Shown in pieces: positions 23,343 through 31,473 of a DNA stretch of 57,834 nt. The translations under genes were made by a program, and so were the position numbers. The notes below the pieces were generated by a model. It ran no database searches. It saw nothing but the letters and a program-made list of their open reading frames with translations, and was not told the origin of the DNA. The first letter of the stretch is position 1. Each line of letters starts with the position of its first letter. The stretch spans positions 1-57,834 of the forward strand of contig JAGASI010000022.1 of NCBI GenBank assembly GCA_017621845.1, written 5' to 3'. This DNA is from Muribaculaceae bacterium. Its GTDB lineage: Bacteria; Bacteroidota; Bacteroidia; Bacteroidales; Muribaculaceae.

Positions 23343-26231
23343 TTAATTGGATTTTGTATTTGTCGCTTGGGAGTCCTCAGGTATGACTCTTGAGGTATCT
23401 TGTGTCGGGCATCCGGTGGTTGTCTGTGGGGCGCCGATGGGAGTGGCCACTTGGTTGACCAGATAGGCTATTGACTTGTAGGGTATGCCTGAGTTGGTGG
23501 TAAGTCCGATCTCACATGTACGGGAGTTGGAGTACCCATATTTTATATTGTTGGCTTGGATCTGGGGTTTAAGTTTGCGCAGAGACCAACGGTTGAGTTC
23601 GGGGAATGTAAATCCTTTATCACCGGCAAAGCCACAGCAACCGACTTCTGATGGGATGAGGACGTTGGACGAGCATCGTCGTGCCAGCGAGATGATGGTG
23701 TCGGCAAGGCCCATGCGACGTGTCGAGCATGTGACGTGTACAGCGATGGGGGTGTCTACAGGGTGAAATTCGAGGTTGGAAGTCAGGAAAGTTTCTATGA
23801 ACTCGGCCGGCTCGTATAGGTGGAGTGATGATATGTGTTCACGCATGCGATGTAGGCATGGGCTCTGGTCACATAATACAGGATATTTGCCGTTCTGAGA
23901 TGCTTTGAGCAGGGCCTGCTCGAGTTCGGCTGTTTTACTGTCGGCGATGTCAGGCATGCCTTTGCTTTCCCATATCATGCCACAGCACAGATTTTTCATG
24001 CCTTCTGGGAATATGACTTCATATCCGGCTTTATTGCATAGCTCCACCATTACATCGATAAGCGGTGGCAGTTTATGCCCTTTTTCGGGAGTAGACCCCA
24101 TGGTCTGGTTGATACAAGATGGGAAGTACACGACTTTTAGAGGCTGTGGAGTCTGCAGAAAATCGTGATTGTACCTGGCGTTGGGCATTGCTGCCGACCA
24201 TAGAGGGATGCCGATATGGTGCAGACCACGACCTATGGCATTGGTCAGAGATGGCCCCATGACACCACGGGCGACATTGGCCACGGACAGTATCGGGCGT
24301 AGTGTTTTTTCAATGCGGGCGATATGAGTGGAGGCCCAATCGCCCATTTTGTATCCGCGTGAGTCTTTGGGAATACGTTGTTCGCGCACATGGTGGATGA
24401 GTTCTCCGGTATTGATGTTCATCGGACAAGATAGAGAACACAGTCCATCGCCGGCACATGTCTGGTCACCGAGATAGTGGAATTGTTTGATGAGGTGTTT
24501 AAGTAGCTCGGGTTGCTGGTTGGTGCGTTTGAGACGAGAGATTTCACGTTGTATAACAATGCGTTGACGTGCCGACAACGTAAATCCACATGATGTGCAA
24601 TTGACCTCACAGAAGCCACATTCGATACATTTGTCAGCTATTGGGTCGGTCAGCGGCAGTTCTTTAAGGCCCTTGATGTAGCATAGTGGGTCGTCGTTGA
24701 ATATAACGCCCGGATTGAGTAACCCTTTAGGGTCGAGAGCGTCTTTAAGTCGACGCATCATGGACCAGGCTTTGTCTCCCCACTCGTTGCGGACAAACGG
24801 AGCCATGTTGCGGCCGGTGCCATGCTCGGCTTTGAGTGAGCCATGGTACTTGTTGACCACGAGGACTTCGATGTCACTCATTAGTCGACGGTATCGGTCA
24901 ATATCTTCTTGAGAGTCAAAGCTCTGGGAAATGACAAAGTGGTAGTTGCCCTCGAGGGCGTGGCCATATATGCAGGCGTCATCGTAGCCCGATTGGGCAA
25001 GTATGTCGGCGAGGTCTACTGTCGCAGCCGGGAGGTCTTCGATATGGAAAGCGATATCCTCAATGAGGGTTGTAGTGCCGGGACGACGGGTACCGCCAAC
25101 GGCGGGGAATACTCCTGAGCGCATGGCCCACCAGGGTCCATAAATTGCAGGATCGTCGGTAAAGAACGGGTCTTTGTATGGGTTGTGGCGACGTATAATC
25201 TCGAGTGTTTTTTCGATATTGGCGTTGAGCTCATCTCGTGAGTTGGCCTTGGTTTCAAGTAGCAGTGCGGTGAGTCCGGGCCCCGTGGTATCATGTACCG
25301 AGGCGAGAGACTTGCGGTCGAGAAGCTCACAGCTGTGTACAGGAGCGTGTTTACGCATCTCCACTACCGAGCGGCAAGCGTCAGACATGTCCTGGAAGTA
25401 TACCATGGCCGTTGCCACATAAGGGTATTGATGGCAGGTATTCATCGTGGCACGGGTCATGAAGCCGAGAGTGCCTTCGCTACCTACCATGCAGTGGGCG
25501 ATTATTTCAAATGGGTCATCGTACATCACAAACGGCAGTAGATTTAAGCCGGTGACGTTTTTTATGGCATACTTGTATCGTATCAAGTCGGTGAGCTCAT
25601 GGTCGGCGCGAATATCATCTCGTATACCCTCGATGGCATCGATAACCTCGGGGTGGGAATGACGGAAGGCCTCCTTGGAAGACTCATCAGCAGTGTCAAG
25701 GATTGTACCGTCGGCGAGTATAAGCTCCATAGACTGGAGTGTGCGGTCAGAGTTGGCATGTACGCCACAATTCATACCCGAGGCATTGTTCATGATTATG
25801 CCACCTACCATTGCCGATTTTTTTGAGGCCGGGTCGGGACCGAATATACGACCATAAGGAGCTAACAACTCGTTGACTCGTTGACCGATGATGCCCGGCT
25901 GTAGGGTGATGGTATTGCCATCGGGGCTGATGGTATAGTCTTCCCAATTTTTGCCGGCGACAATGAGTATCGAGTTGCTGATAGCTTGACCAGACAGAGA
26001 GGTGCCCGCGGCGCGGAAGGTTACCGGCAGGTTGTGAGCTGTGGCTAACTTCAATATGCGGGATACTTCCTTGGGGGTCTTGGAGCGGATGACAACTTGG
26101 GGGATAAGTCGGTAAAACCCGGCATCGGTACCCCACGCCAGACGGCGCAGGGGATCGGTATAGACGCGTTTTTTGTCAATAAATTTTTTGACGTCTTTGA
26201 CAAAGGATTTGTATTTGGCCTCGAGTGGCAT
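23343..26231 (-). CDS. FAD/Fe-S D-lactate dehydrogenase (GlcD-GlcF fusion)
   Basis: A 962-aa fusion. Residues about 45-260 form an FAD-binding type 4 domain (TFRAAGTSLSGQAIS, MVGGIIMNNASGMNCG, VGSEGTLGF); about 270-510 an FAD-linked oxidase C domain (GHALEGNYHF 423-432, KAEHGTGRNMAPFV). Then come two cysteine clusters for 4Fe-4S centres (CIECGFCEVNC 535-545; CAGDGLCSLSCP 592-603) and two CCG domains (LCCGMIWESKG, GCCGFAGDKGF). This matches quinone-linked D-lactate or 2-hydroxyacid dehydrogenases. In this operon the obvious substrate is the D-lactate released by MurQ, which would feed electrons to the membrane and carbon to pyruvate. Substrate assignment is inference; D-2-hydroxyglutarate is an alternative. 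Confidence 0.9.
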   Translation of the reverse strand: MPLEAKYKSFVKDVKKFIDKKRVYTDPLRRLAWGTDAGFYRLIPQVVIRSKTPKEVSRILKLATAHNLPVTFRAAGTSLSGQAISNSILIVAGKNWEDYTISPDGNTITLQPGIIGQRVNELLAPYGRIFGPDPASKKSAMVGGIIMNNASGMNCGVHANSDRTLQSMELILADGTILDTADESSKEAFRHSHPEVIDAIEGIRDDIRADHELTDLIRYKYAIKNVTGLNLLPFVMYDDPFEIIAHCMVGSEGTLGFMTRATMNTCHQYPYVATAMVYFQDMSDACRSVVEMRKHAPVHSCELLDRKSLASVHDTTGPGLTALLLETKANSRDELNANIEKTLEIIRRHNPYKDPFFTDDPAIYGPWWAMRSGVFPAVGGTRRPGTTTLIEDIAFHIEDLPAATVDLADILAQSGYDDACIYGHALEGNYHFVISQSFDSQEDIDRYRRLMSDIEVLVVNKYHGSLKAEHGTGRNMAPFVRNEWGDKAWSMMRRLKDALDPKGLLNPGVIFNDDPLCYIKGLKELPLTDPIADKCIECGFCEVNCTSCGFTLSARQRIVIQREISRLKRTNQQPELLKHLIKQFHYLGDQTCAGDGLCSLSCPMNINTGELIHHVREQRIPKDSRGYKMGDWASTHIARIEKTLRPILSVANVARGVMGPSLTNAIGRGLHHIGIPLWSAAMPNARYNHDFLQTPQPLKVVYFPSCINQTMGSTPEKGHKLPPLIDVMVELCNKAGYEVIFPEGMKNLCCGMIWESKGMPDIADSKTAELEQALLKASQNGKYPVLCDQSPCLHRMREHISSLHLYEPAEFIETFLTSNLEFHPVDTPIAVHVTCSTRRMGLADTIISLARRCSSNVLIPSEVGCCGFAGDKGFTFPELNRWSLRKLKPQIQANNIKYGYSNSRTCEIGLTTNSGIPYKSIAYLVNQVATPIGAPQTTTGCPTQDTSRVIPEDSQATNTKSN

Positions 26232-26276
26232 AGGAAGTGATATGGTAAGTGGTTGTGGCTGGTTTTGTGGAGGTCA

Positions 26277-26300
26277 GGTATGCCGGTATACCGGCATACC
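26277..26300. repeat. Perfect 24-nt palindrome between namZ and the dehydrogenase
   Basis: GGTATGCCGGTATACCGGCATACC is fully self-complementary with no loop, in the 76-bp gap. As DNA it looks like a dimer-binding site; as RNA it would be a tight stem. Confidence 0.75.
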
Positions 26301-26307
26301 GGGAGGG

Positions 26308-27543
26308 TTATTTGTAGAGATAATATTTGGACGATTTAGCTTTGAAAGCCTCGGCGTCTTTGTTCCAGTAGTCGATGATGTCGGCAACGTTGTGATTCTT
26401 GGAGAAACGCTCACGTATCTGTTTGGAGCCGGAAACCTTGTCAAACATATCATAACGCTTGGAGTCGGCGTTGCCTTTGATGAATGGAGCCTTGTCAGGA
26501 TTCATTTTGGCCATTTCCTGTATGACGTAGAACTGTACAAGAGAAAGAGGCGCTTTCTGGGCATCGGTGACATATACTTCAATGCCTTGGATATTTTTAT
26601 CTTTGCATGTCGAGTAGAAGGGCTTGATATATAGCGGGCGGAACAAAAGCCCCGGGAGGTTGAGAGCGTTCATGCGGCGTGTGAGTTCGCCGGCGTTTGT
26701 CCATTCACTGCAGAATGTTTTGAAAGGCATTGTATAGCCTACACCAATCGAGATATAATACAACTCACCCAGAATTCCCGATACGGGGTACATGATAGCG
26801 GCCTCGGGATTGGGGATATGTGGTGATGGAAGTACCCATGGCATTTTGGTCTCGGCAAATGTCATGTCACGAGTCCATCCATCCATTGGGACGACAGTGA
26901 GCTTGACTTTCTTGCCGTCCTTTAGCAATCCCTCATCGTTGAGGTATGTGGCGAGCTCGCCGGGAGTGAGGCCATAGAGGTAGGGTATAGGGAATTGGCT
27001 CACAAACGATGTGCAGTCATCCTCGGTGAGGCAACCCTCGACTTTGGTGCCACCCAGTGGGTTGGGACGATCGAGGACCATGAACTCTTTGCCAAGCTCG
27101 GCACAGGCTTCCATGGCGAGTCCCATCGATGAGATGAAGGTGTAAGAGCGACAGCCTATGTCCTGGATGTCATAGACCAGGACATCGACATCCTTGAGCA
27201 TCTCGGGGGTGGGTTTACGGGTCTTGCCGTAAATAGAGTATACGGCAACACCGGTGGCCGGGTCCACGGTGTTTTTGACTGTATCACCGGCATAAATATC
27301 TCCACGCACACCATGCTCGGGAGCATAAAGTCCGACCAATTTGACATCCTTGGCTTCGTGAAGGATATCAATGGTCGACTTGAGATTGTTGTCGACACCG
27401 GTGGGGTTAGTGATGAGTCCCACGCGTTTGCCTTTAAGGCCTTCAAAGCCACGGTCACGCAGGACCTCGATGCCGGGTTTGACGTGTGCCGACATGCCTA
27501 AGGCGACTGTCGCAGCCAATATTGCTGTAAGTAATTTTTTCAT
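26308..27543 (-). CDS. namZ: Exo-beta-N-acetylmuramidase, NamZ/DUF1343 family
   Basis: NamZ-type enzymes (GH171) release terminal MurNAc from the non-reducing end of peptidoglycan fragments. The 411-aa protein has a signal peptide (MKKLLTAILAATVALGMSAH) and DUF1343 hallmarks: GKRVGLITNPTGVD, LYAPEHGVRGD, DVLVYDIQDIGCRSYTF, VLDRPNPLGG and PWVLPSPHIPN. Located in the periplasm or outside, it would supply free MurNAc for the downstream permease-kinase-etherase genes. It lies between the permease and the D-lactate dehydrogenase genes. Confidence 0.92.
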   Translation of the reverse strand: MKKLLTAILAATVALGMSAHVKPGIEVLRDRGFEGLKGKRVGLITNPTGVDNNLKSTIDILHEAKDVKLVGLYAPEHGVRGDIYAGDTVKNTVDPATGVAVYSIYGKTRKPTPEMLKDVDVLVYDIQDIGCRSYTFISSMGLAMEACAELGKEFMVLDRPNPLGGTKVEGCLTEDDCTSFVSQFPIPYLYGLTPGELATYLNDEGLLKDGKKVKLTVVPMDGWTRDMTFAETKMPWVLPSPHIPNPEAAIMYPVSGILGELYYISIGVGYTMPFKTFCSEWTNAGELTRRMNALNLPGLLFRPLYIKPFYSTCKDKNIQGIEVYVTDAQKAPLSLVQFYVIQEMAKMNPDKAPFIKGNADSKRYDMFDKVSGSKQIRERFSKNHNVADIIDYWNKDAEAFKAKSSKYYLYK

Positions 27544-27612
27544 GTTATATTAGTGGGGAGAGTGGACGTTTAGGGTTAAATGGATTTATACTTATACGAT
27601 GACCAAGGTAAA

Positions 27613-27652
27613 CCACTACCTCCCCCTTCATAGGCAGGGGGAGTAATAGTGG
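27613..27652. repeat. Stem-loop repeat between permease and namZ
   Basis: CCACTA-c-CTCCCCCT pairs with AGGGGGAG-taa-TAGTGG around an 8-nt loop. It resembles the short C-rich/G-rich palindromic intergenic repeats common in this phylum. Confidence 0.6.
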
Positions 27653-27673
27653 AGGTAAATTCAGGTCTTAAGA

Positions 27674-29026
27674 TTATTTTTTATTTTTGGCGCCGTAGGC
27701 GGGGTCAATCTTTGGACGGACGAGAGCGGTAACAGTCCAGGTTGCAAGGTTACATGCAAGTACCCAGAAGAAGAACATCTTATATGAGCCGTCGAAAACA
27801 GTTTCCATAATCCAGCCGGCTGCCATGCCCGGAAGCATCATGCCTAATGCCATGAATGCTGTACAGATGGCATAATGGGAAGTCTTATATGGACCGTCGG
27901 CAAAGTACATCATGAACAGCATGAAGGCGGTGAAGCCAAAGCCATAGGCAAACTGCTCGAGGATAATGCAACTCCAAGTCGTGATTTTGCCTGCCATTGT
28001 GGCATAGTCGGGTTGAATTTGAGACAGGATAATATAGGCGACACAGTTGAGTGATGTGGCAAGGGCCATGGGCCAAATCCATTTTTTAAGTCCACCATTG
28101 GCCGCGCAGATGCCACCGATGATACCACCGACGGTGAGACCGATGATGGCGAGTGTGCCATAGGCAAAACCTACTTCCATCTGGCTAAGACCAAGACCGC
28201 CCTCGTTGACGGGAGCAAGAAGGAATACTTGGCACAGCTTGACAACCTGAGCCTCGGGGAGACGATAGAGAAGCATGAAGAGGATTGCCAGGATTACATA
28301 TTTTTTCTTGAAGAAAGTGCCGAAGGAGCCTATGAACTCGCGGGCGATGTCACCGGCTGTTTTCTTGCCTTCACCACCGACGGGGCGGTCATTGGCAGGA
28401 TAAGGGAGGATAAACGCGTGCCATAGGAATACAAGGGCAAAAAATGCCGAGCAACCTGAAACGGTCCACATCCAGCCCGATGATACACTACCGGTCACTG
28501 ACTCCAGATAGCCGGCAATCATCACAAGACCGCCTTGGCCAAAGACGCTGGCACAGCGGTAGAATGTCGAGCGGATACCTACAAACATTGACTGTTGGTT
28601 GGTGTCAAGCGCAATCATGTAAAAGCCGTCAGAGGCTATATCGTGGGTAGCTGAGCAGAAGGCTGTCAGGAAGTAGAAGAAAAGACATATTGTGAAGGCC
28701 GAGGCTGGAACGCCATTGGCGATTTCGGTTTTGTCTGGTAAGGGAAGAGTGAACGCAATGGCTGCCAGGCCTATAGCCACGCATAATTGCATGACTACTG
28801 TCCACCAGCGTTTGGTGCGGATAATGTCTACGAATGGGCCCCAGAAAGGTTTGATTACCCAGGGGAGGTATAGCCAGCCGGTATAAAGCGTGGCGTCGGT
28901 TTTGTTCATACCCATCTCGGTAAACATGACCATCGTTACCATGTTGATGAATATAAATGGGATACCCTGGGCAAAGTAAAGGGTGGGGATCCAGGCCCAC
29001 GGGTTGCGTTTGGTTGCTTTTGCCAT
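27674..29026 (-). CDS. AmpG/MurT-type muropeptide or MurNAc permease (MFS)
   Basis: The 450-aa transporter has 12 predicted membrane segments of the major facilitator superfamily. The N-terminus (PWAWIPTLYFAQGIPFIFIN, TLYTGWLYLPWVIKPFWGPFVDI) and the HDIASDGFYMIALD loop are typical of the AmpG group. AmpG brings anhydro-muropeptides into the cytoplasm; the related MurT of Tannerella carries MurNAc. With namZ, murK and murQ beside it and no anhydroMurNAc kinase in view, MurNAc is the likelier cargo, by inference. Confidence 0.88.
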   Translation of the reverse strand: MAKATKRNPWAWIPTLYFAQGIPFIFINMVTMVMFTEMGMNKTDATLYTGWLYLPWVIKPFWGPFVDIIRTKRWWTVVMQLCVAIGLAAIAFTLPLPDKTEIANGVPASAFTICLFFYFLTAFCSATHDIASDGFYMIALDTNQQSMFVGIRSTFYRCASVFGQGGLVMIAGYLESVTGSVSSGWMWTVSGCSAFFALVFLWHAFILPYPANDRPVGGEGKKTAGDIAREFIGSFGTFFKKKYVILAILFMLLYRLPEAQVVKLCQVFLLAPVNEGGLGLSQMEVGFAYGTLAIIGLTVGGIIGGICAANGGLKKWIWPMALATSLNCVAYIILSQIQPDYATMAGKITTWSCIILEQFAYGFGFTAFMLFMMYFADGPYKTSHYAICTAFMALGMMLPGMAAGWIMETVFDGSYKMFFFWVLACNLATWTVTALVRPKIDPAYGAKNKK

Positions 29027-29124
29027 TTTTGTAGTGATTGAGTGATTTATTTAGTTGTTTGTTATTGTTTCTTGTAAGACAAGGCTTTGTAGCGCCGATG
29101 CATTGAGGTGTGGCATGTATTATT

Positions 29125-30447
29125 TTAATTATACAGAGTGTCGATGGAGGCGTCGATGAAGTAGTGGTTTAGGATTGAGCGGTAGTCATATCCGCGGGCC
29201 CCCATGACGGCTGCTCCGATTTGGCACAGACCTACGCCATGCCCCCATCCGGCACCGTGGAGAGTGAATGAAGCGGGGATATCCGTGGCGGGGTTTACGT
29301 CATTGCGCTCGACGACAAATGCCGATGAGTATAGGTGGGAGTTGGAGAGAGTGCGGCGTATCTCGAGTTCTTTGCCTATAATCATTGAACGGTTGGTACC
29401 GATGATTTTAAGGCGTACGATGCGTCCCGAGGTGCCACGTTCCAAAGGTATGAGATGGGTGATTGTGCCGAAGTCGATGCCTGAGCGTCGATGAGCTATT
29501 TCAGAGAGTTCGGCGGTATTGTAGTCGACTTTCCAGCGATAGAAGTCGGTGGTTTCTTGGTCATAGTTGTTGAGGACCTGACTGAGGATATGGGCGTCAG
29601 CCGTGTTGCAGAACGACTCGGGACGCGAGAGTATCCACTCGCGGGCGTTATCCTCGATGGTCAGGTCGGGGAATTGCATCGGGTCTTGATCATCACGGCG
29701 AGGGGCGAGGTAATGAAAGTCTTTGGGCTCCCAGCAGTTCTCAAATTTTTCAAATACGCCACCACAGCATTTGCTGAACCGGGCGTCACATAGTTGTCCG
29801 TCATACATCAATACTTGACCGCGTGTGGCGGCAATAGCCTGGGCAACGGTGGGCGTGGACTGGCGTGTGACCCCCTGGTAACGTTGACAGTGGTCATCGG
29901 CACATACGTCAAAGTTGATATGGTCCTCGCGGTCATACCATTTGATGCGCTCGGTATCGGTTTCAGTGCAGGTGCTGTAATGGGTGTCGGCTTTGGCCAG
30001 TTCCTTGTTTTTTTCAATCTGAGCCAAGAGCCATGACCGAGAGATGACAGCGTGGGCTTTCAGTAGCTCAAGTGAGGCGGTGGCGCTCATCTCTGAAGAT
30101 ATTACGCTCAGTAGGTAGTCCTCGACGGGGAGGATGTTGATAATTGTTAGTTTGTCTCCCTCGACGATAAAGCGGGCCGAGCCGCTGAAACGTTGGTTTT
30201 CCTTGCGTTCCCAGTGGAAGTTGACACCGATGACCACGTCCTTTATTTCAAATGTGGCTCCTTGGTTGTAGGGGTGAAATTCTACAGTGTCGTATTCTTG
30301 TCCTTGCCAGGCAATCTTGTGGTCGGGAGTAATGGTAAGTGTCTGAGGACCGCGCACCTGGGCGCCGTTGACGGTATAAGTCTCAAGAAGCGATATTTTA
30401 ATCTCGGGAGCGCTGAGGATACCTACTTTAATAAATGGCTCTAACAT
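29125..30447 (-). CDS. SpoIID/LytB-domain protein
   Basis: The 440-aa protein carries the SpoIID core: LPVEDYLLSVISSEM (106-120, candidate catalytic Glu119), LLKAHAVISRSW, AIAATRGQVLMYDG, SKCCGGVFE, the GRIVRLKIIG strand and the final AGWGHGVGLCQIGA. SpoIID enzymes are lytic transglycosylases acting on denuded glycan strands. No signal peptide is evident (it begins MLEPFIKVGILSAPEIKISL), so location is uncertain; a short hydrophobic stretch might suffice, or the true start lies upstream. Follows the DUF4922 gene after a 77-bp gap with a 19-bp perfect inverted repeat. Confidence 0.9.
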   Translation of the reverse strand: MLEPFIKVGILSAPEIKISLLETYTVNGAQVRGPQTLTITPDHKIAWQGQEYDTVEFHPYNQGATFEIKDVVIGVNFHWERKENQRFSGSARFIVEGDKLTIINILPVEDYLLSVISSEMSATASLELLKAHAVISRSWLLAQIEKNKELAKADTHYSTCTETDTERIKWYDREDHINFDVCADDHCQRYQGVTRQSTPTVAQAIAATRGQVLMYDGQLCDARFSKCCGGVFEKFENCWEPKDFHYLAPRRDDQDPMQFPDLTIEDNAREWILSRPESFCNTADAHILSQVLNNYDQETTDFYRWKVDYNTAELSEIAHRRSGIDFGTITHLIPLERGTSGRIVRLKIIGTNRSMIIGKELEIRRTLSNSHLYSSAFVVERNDVNPATDIPASFTLHGAGWGHGVGLCQIGAAVMGARGYDYRSILNHYFIDASIDTLYN

Positions 30448-30470
30448 AGATAGTGAGTAGTGATTAATTA

Positions 30471-30516
30471 ATCGATTTAAGTCGGTTTAAGGCGATATAA
30501 ACCGACTTAAATCGAT
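30471..30516. repeat. Perfect 19-bp inverted repeat
   Basis: Bases 30471-30489 are exactly complementary to 30498-30516, with an 8-nt loop AGGCGATA. It fills the gap between the DUF4922 and spoIID-like genes. No U-tract follows on either strand. Confidence 0.85.
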
Positions 30517-30524
30517 GTGTGATA

Positions 30525-31466
30525 TTATTCCACGTTTGCGGCTATGGTGTTAATCTCGTCAGAAGAGAGGCATAGCTCGTCAAGAACACGGCGAACGAGG
30601 TTGGAGTCCAATCGGTTGAAATCTTTCTCCAGGGGTGTGATGAACACACCTCCCATGTCGACAGAGGCAGGGGAGAGTAACATGCAGTCATCGCCTTCGG
30701 TGCCATAGAATGACGGACGATGGCGTTTGCGAGGGATGATAACCATGCGCTCACCCTCGGGGGTGGCGTAACAGAGGATGTTCATCATGGGTTCGCGTTC
30801 GCCCTCGGGAACGGGAATAGCGTCATATAGGCGGTGGAACAGACGTGCACCGGCTTTGTGGTCAGCTGCATCGATGACAAACACCTTGAGAGGCAGAGTG
30901 TCCACTACAGCCAGTACGGCGTCACCATCGGTGGCAACAGTCTTGAGGTCGGTGTTCTCGATGGCTTCGCCTATTGTAAGAAAATCGGAGTTGCCTGCCT
31001 GGAAGTGCATGTGGTCGGGAGCCGATGCTCCACACTTTGGACCGTTATAGAATACTGTGTAGCCATTGAGGTCATGGGCGAGGTCCATCATATCCTCGGC
31101 ACGATCAACGATGAGTTGGTCAACGTGAGAGGTGTCGGGAATGGTGAGGTGACGCGGAAAGATCGGGAAGGGGTTTATGAGAACAATATAACGGTCGTCT
31201 TCACCCCAAGGCATGCCGGTCTGGACTTCGGGACGGTTGGCGGCACACAAGAAGCATTTGCGTTCCTTGAGGCTTTTGGCATCGACTTTGGCGGAGGAAG
31301 ATACGATGCGTGCCGGGTTAAATTGCACTTTGAAGTGCATGCCATCAACGTCAAGGTCCTTGACCTTAACATTCTTAAGTGCCTCAAAATTGCCGGCGGC
31401 CTGAGGCCACACGGCAATTTGATCGGCAATGAGTTGGTCGGCCTGAGCCGAAGTAATATGGGTCAT
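30525..31466 (-). CDS. DUF4922 protein, HIT-like nucleotidyltransferase/phosphorylase
   Basis: The 313-aa protein shows HIT-superfamily features: a Cys pair (CFLCAANRP, about 71-79), the NPFPIFPRHLTIP strand-turn, and an H152-M-H154-F-Q156 histidine triad in APDHMHFQAGN. This is the arrangement of GDP-hexose phosphorylases (VTC2-like) and ATP adenylyltransferases, where the central His becomes nucleotidylated. Cytoplasmic. It starts 8 bp after the GT2 gene and precedes the spoIID-like gene. A role in making or recycling nucleotide sugars in the wall-recycling pathway is inference; the substrate is unknown. Confidence 0.82.
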   Translation of the reverse strand: MTHITSAQADQLIADQIAVWPQAAGNFEALKNVKVKDLDVDGMHFKVQFNPARIVSSSAKVDAKSLKERKCFLCAANRPEVQTGMPWGEDDRYIVLINPFPIFPRHLTIPDTSHVDQLIVDRAEDMMDLAHDLNGYTVFYNGPKCGASAPDHMHFQAGNSDFLTIGEAIENTDLKTVATDGDAVLAVVDTLPLKVFVIDAADHKAGARLFHRLYDAIPVPEGEREPMMNILCYATPEGERMVIIPRKRHRPSFYGTEGDDCMLLSPASVDMGGVFITPLEKDFNRLDSNLVRRVLDELCLSSDEINTIAANVE

Positions 31467-31473
31467 TGTGACT

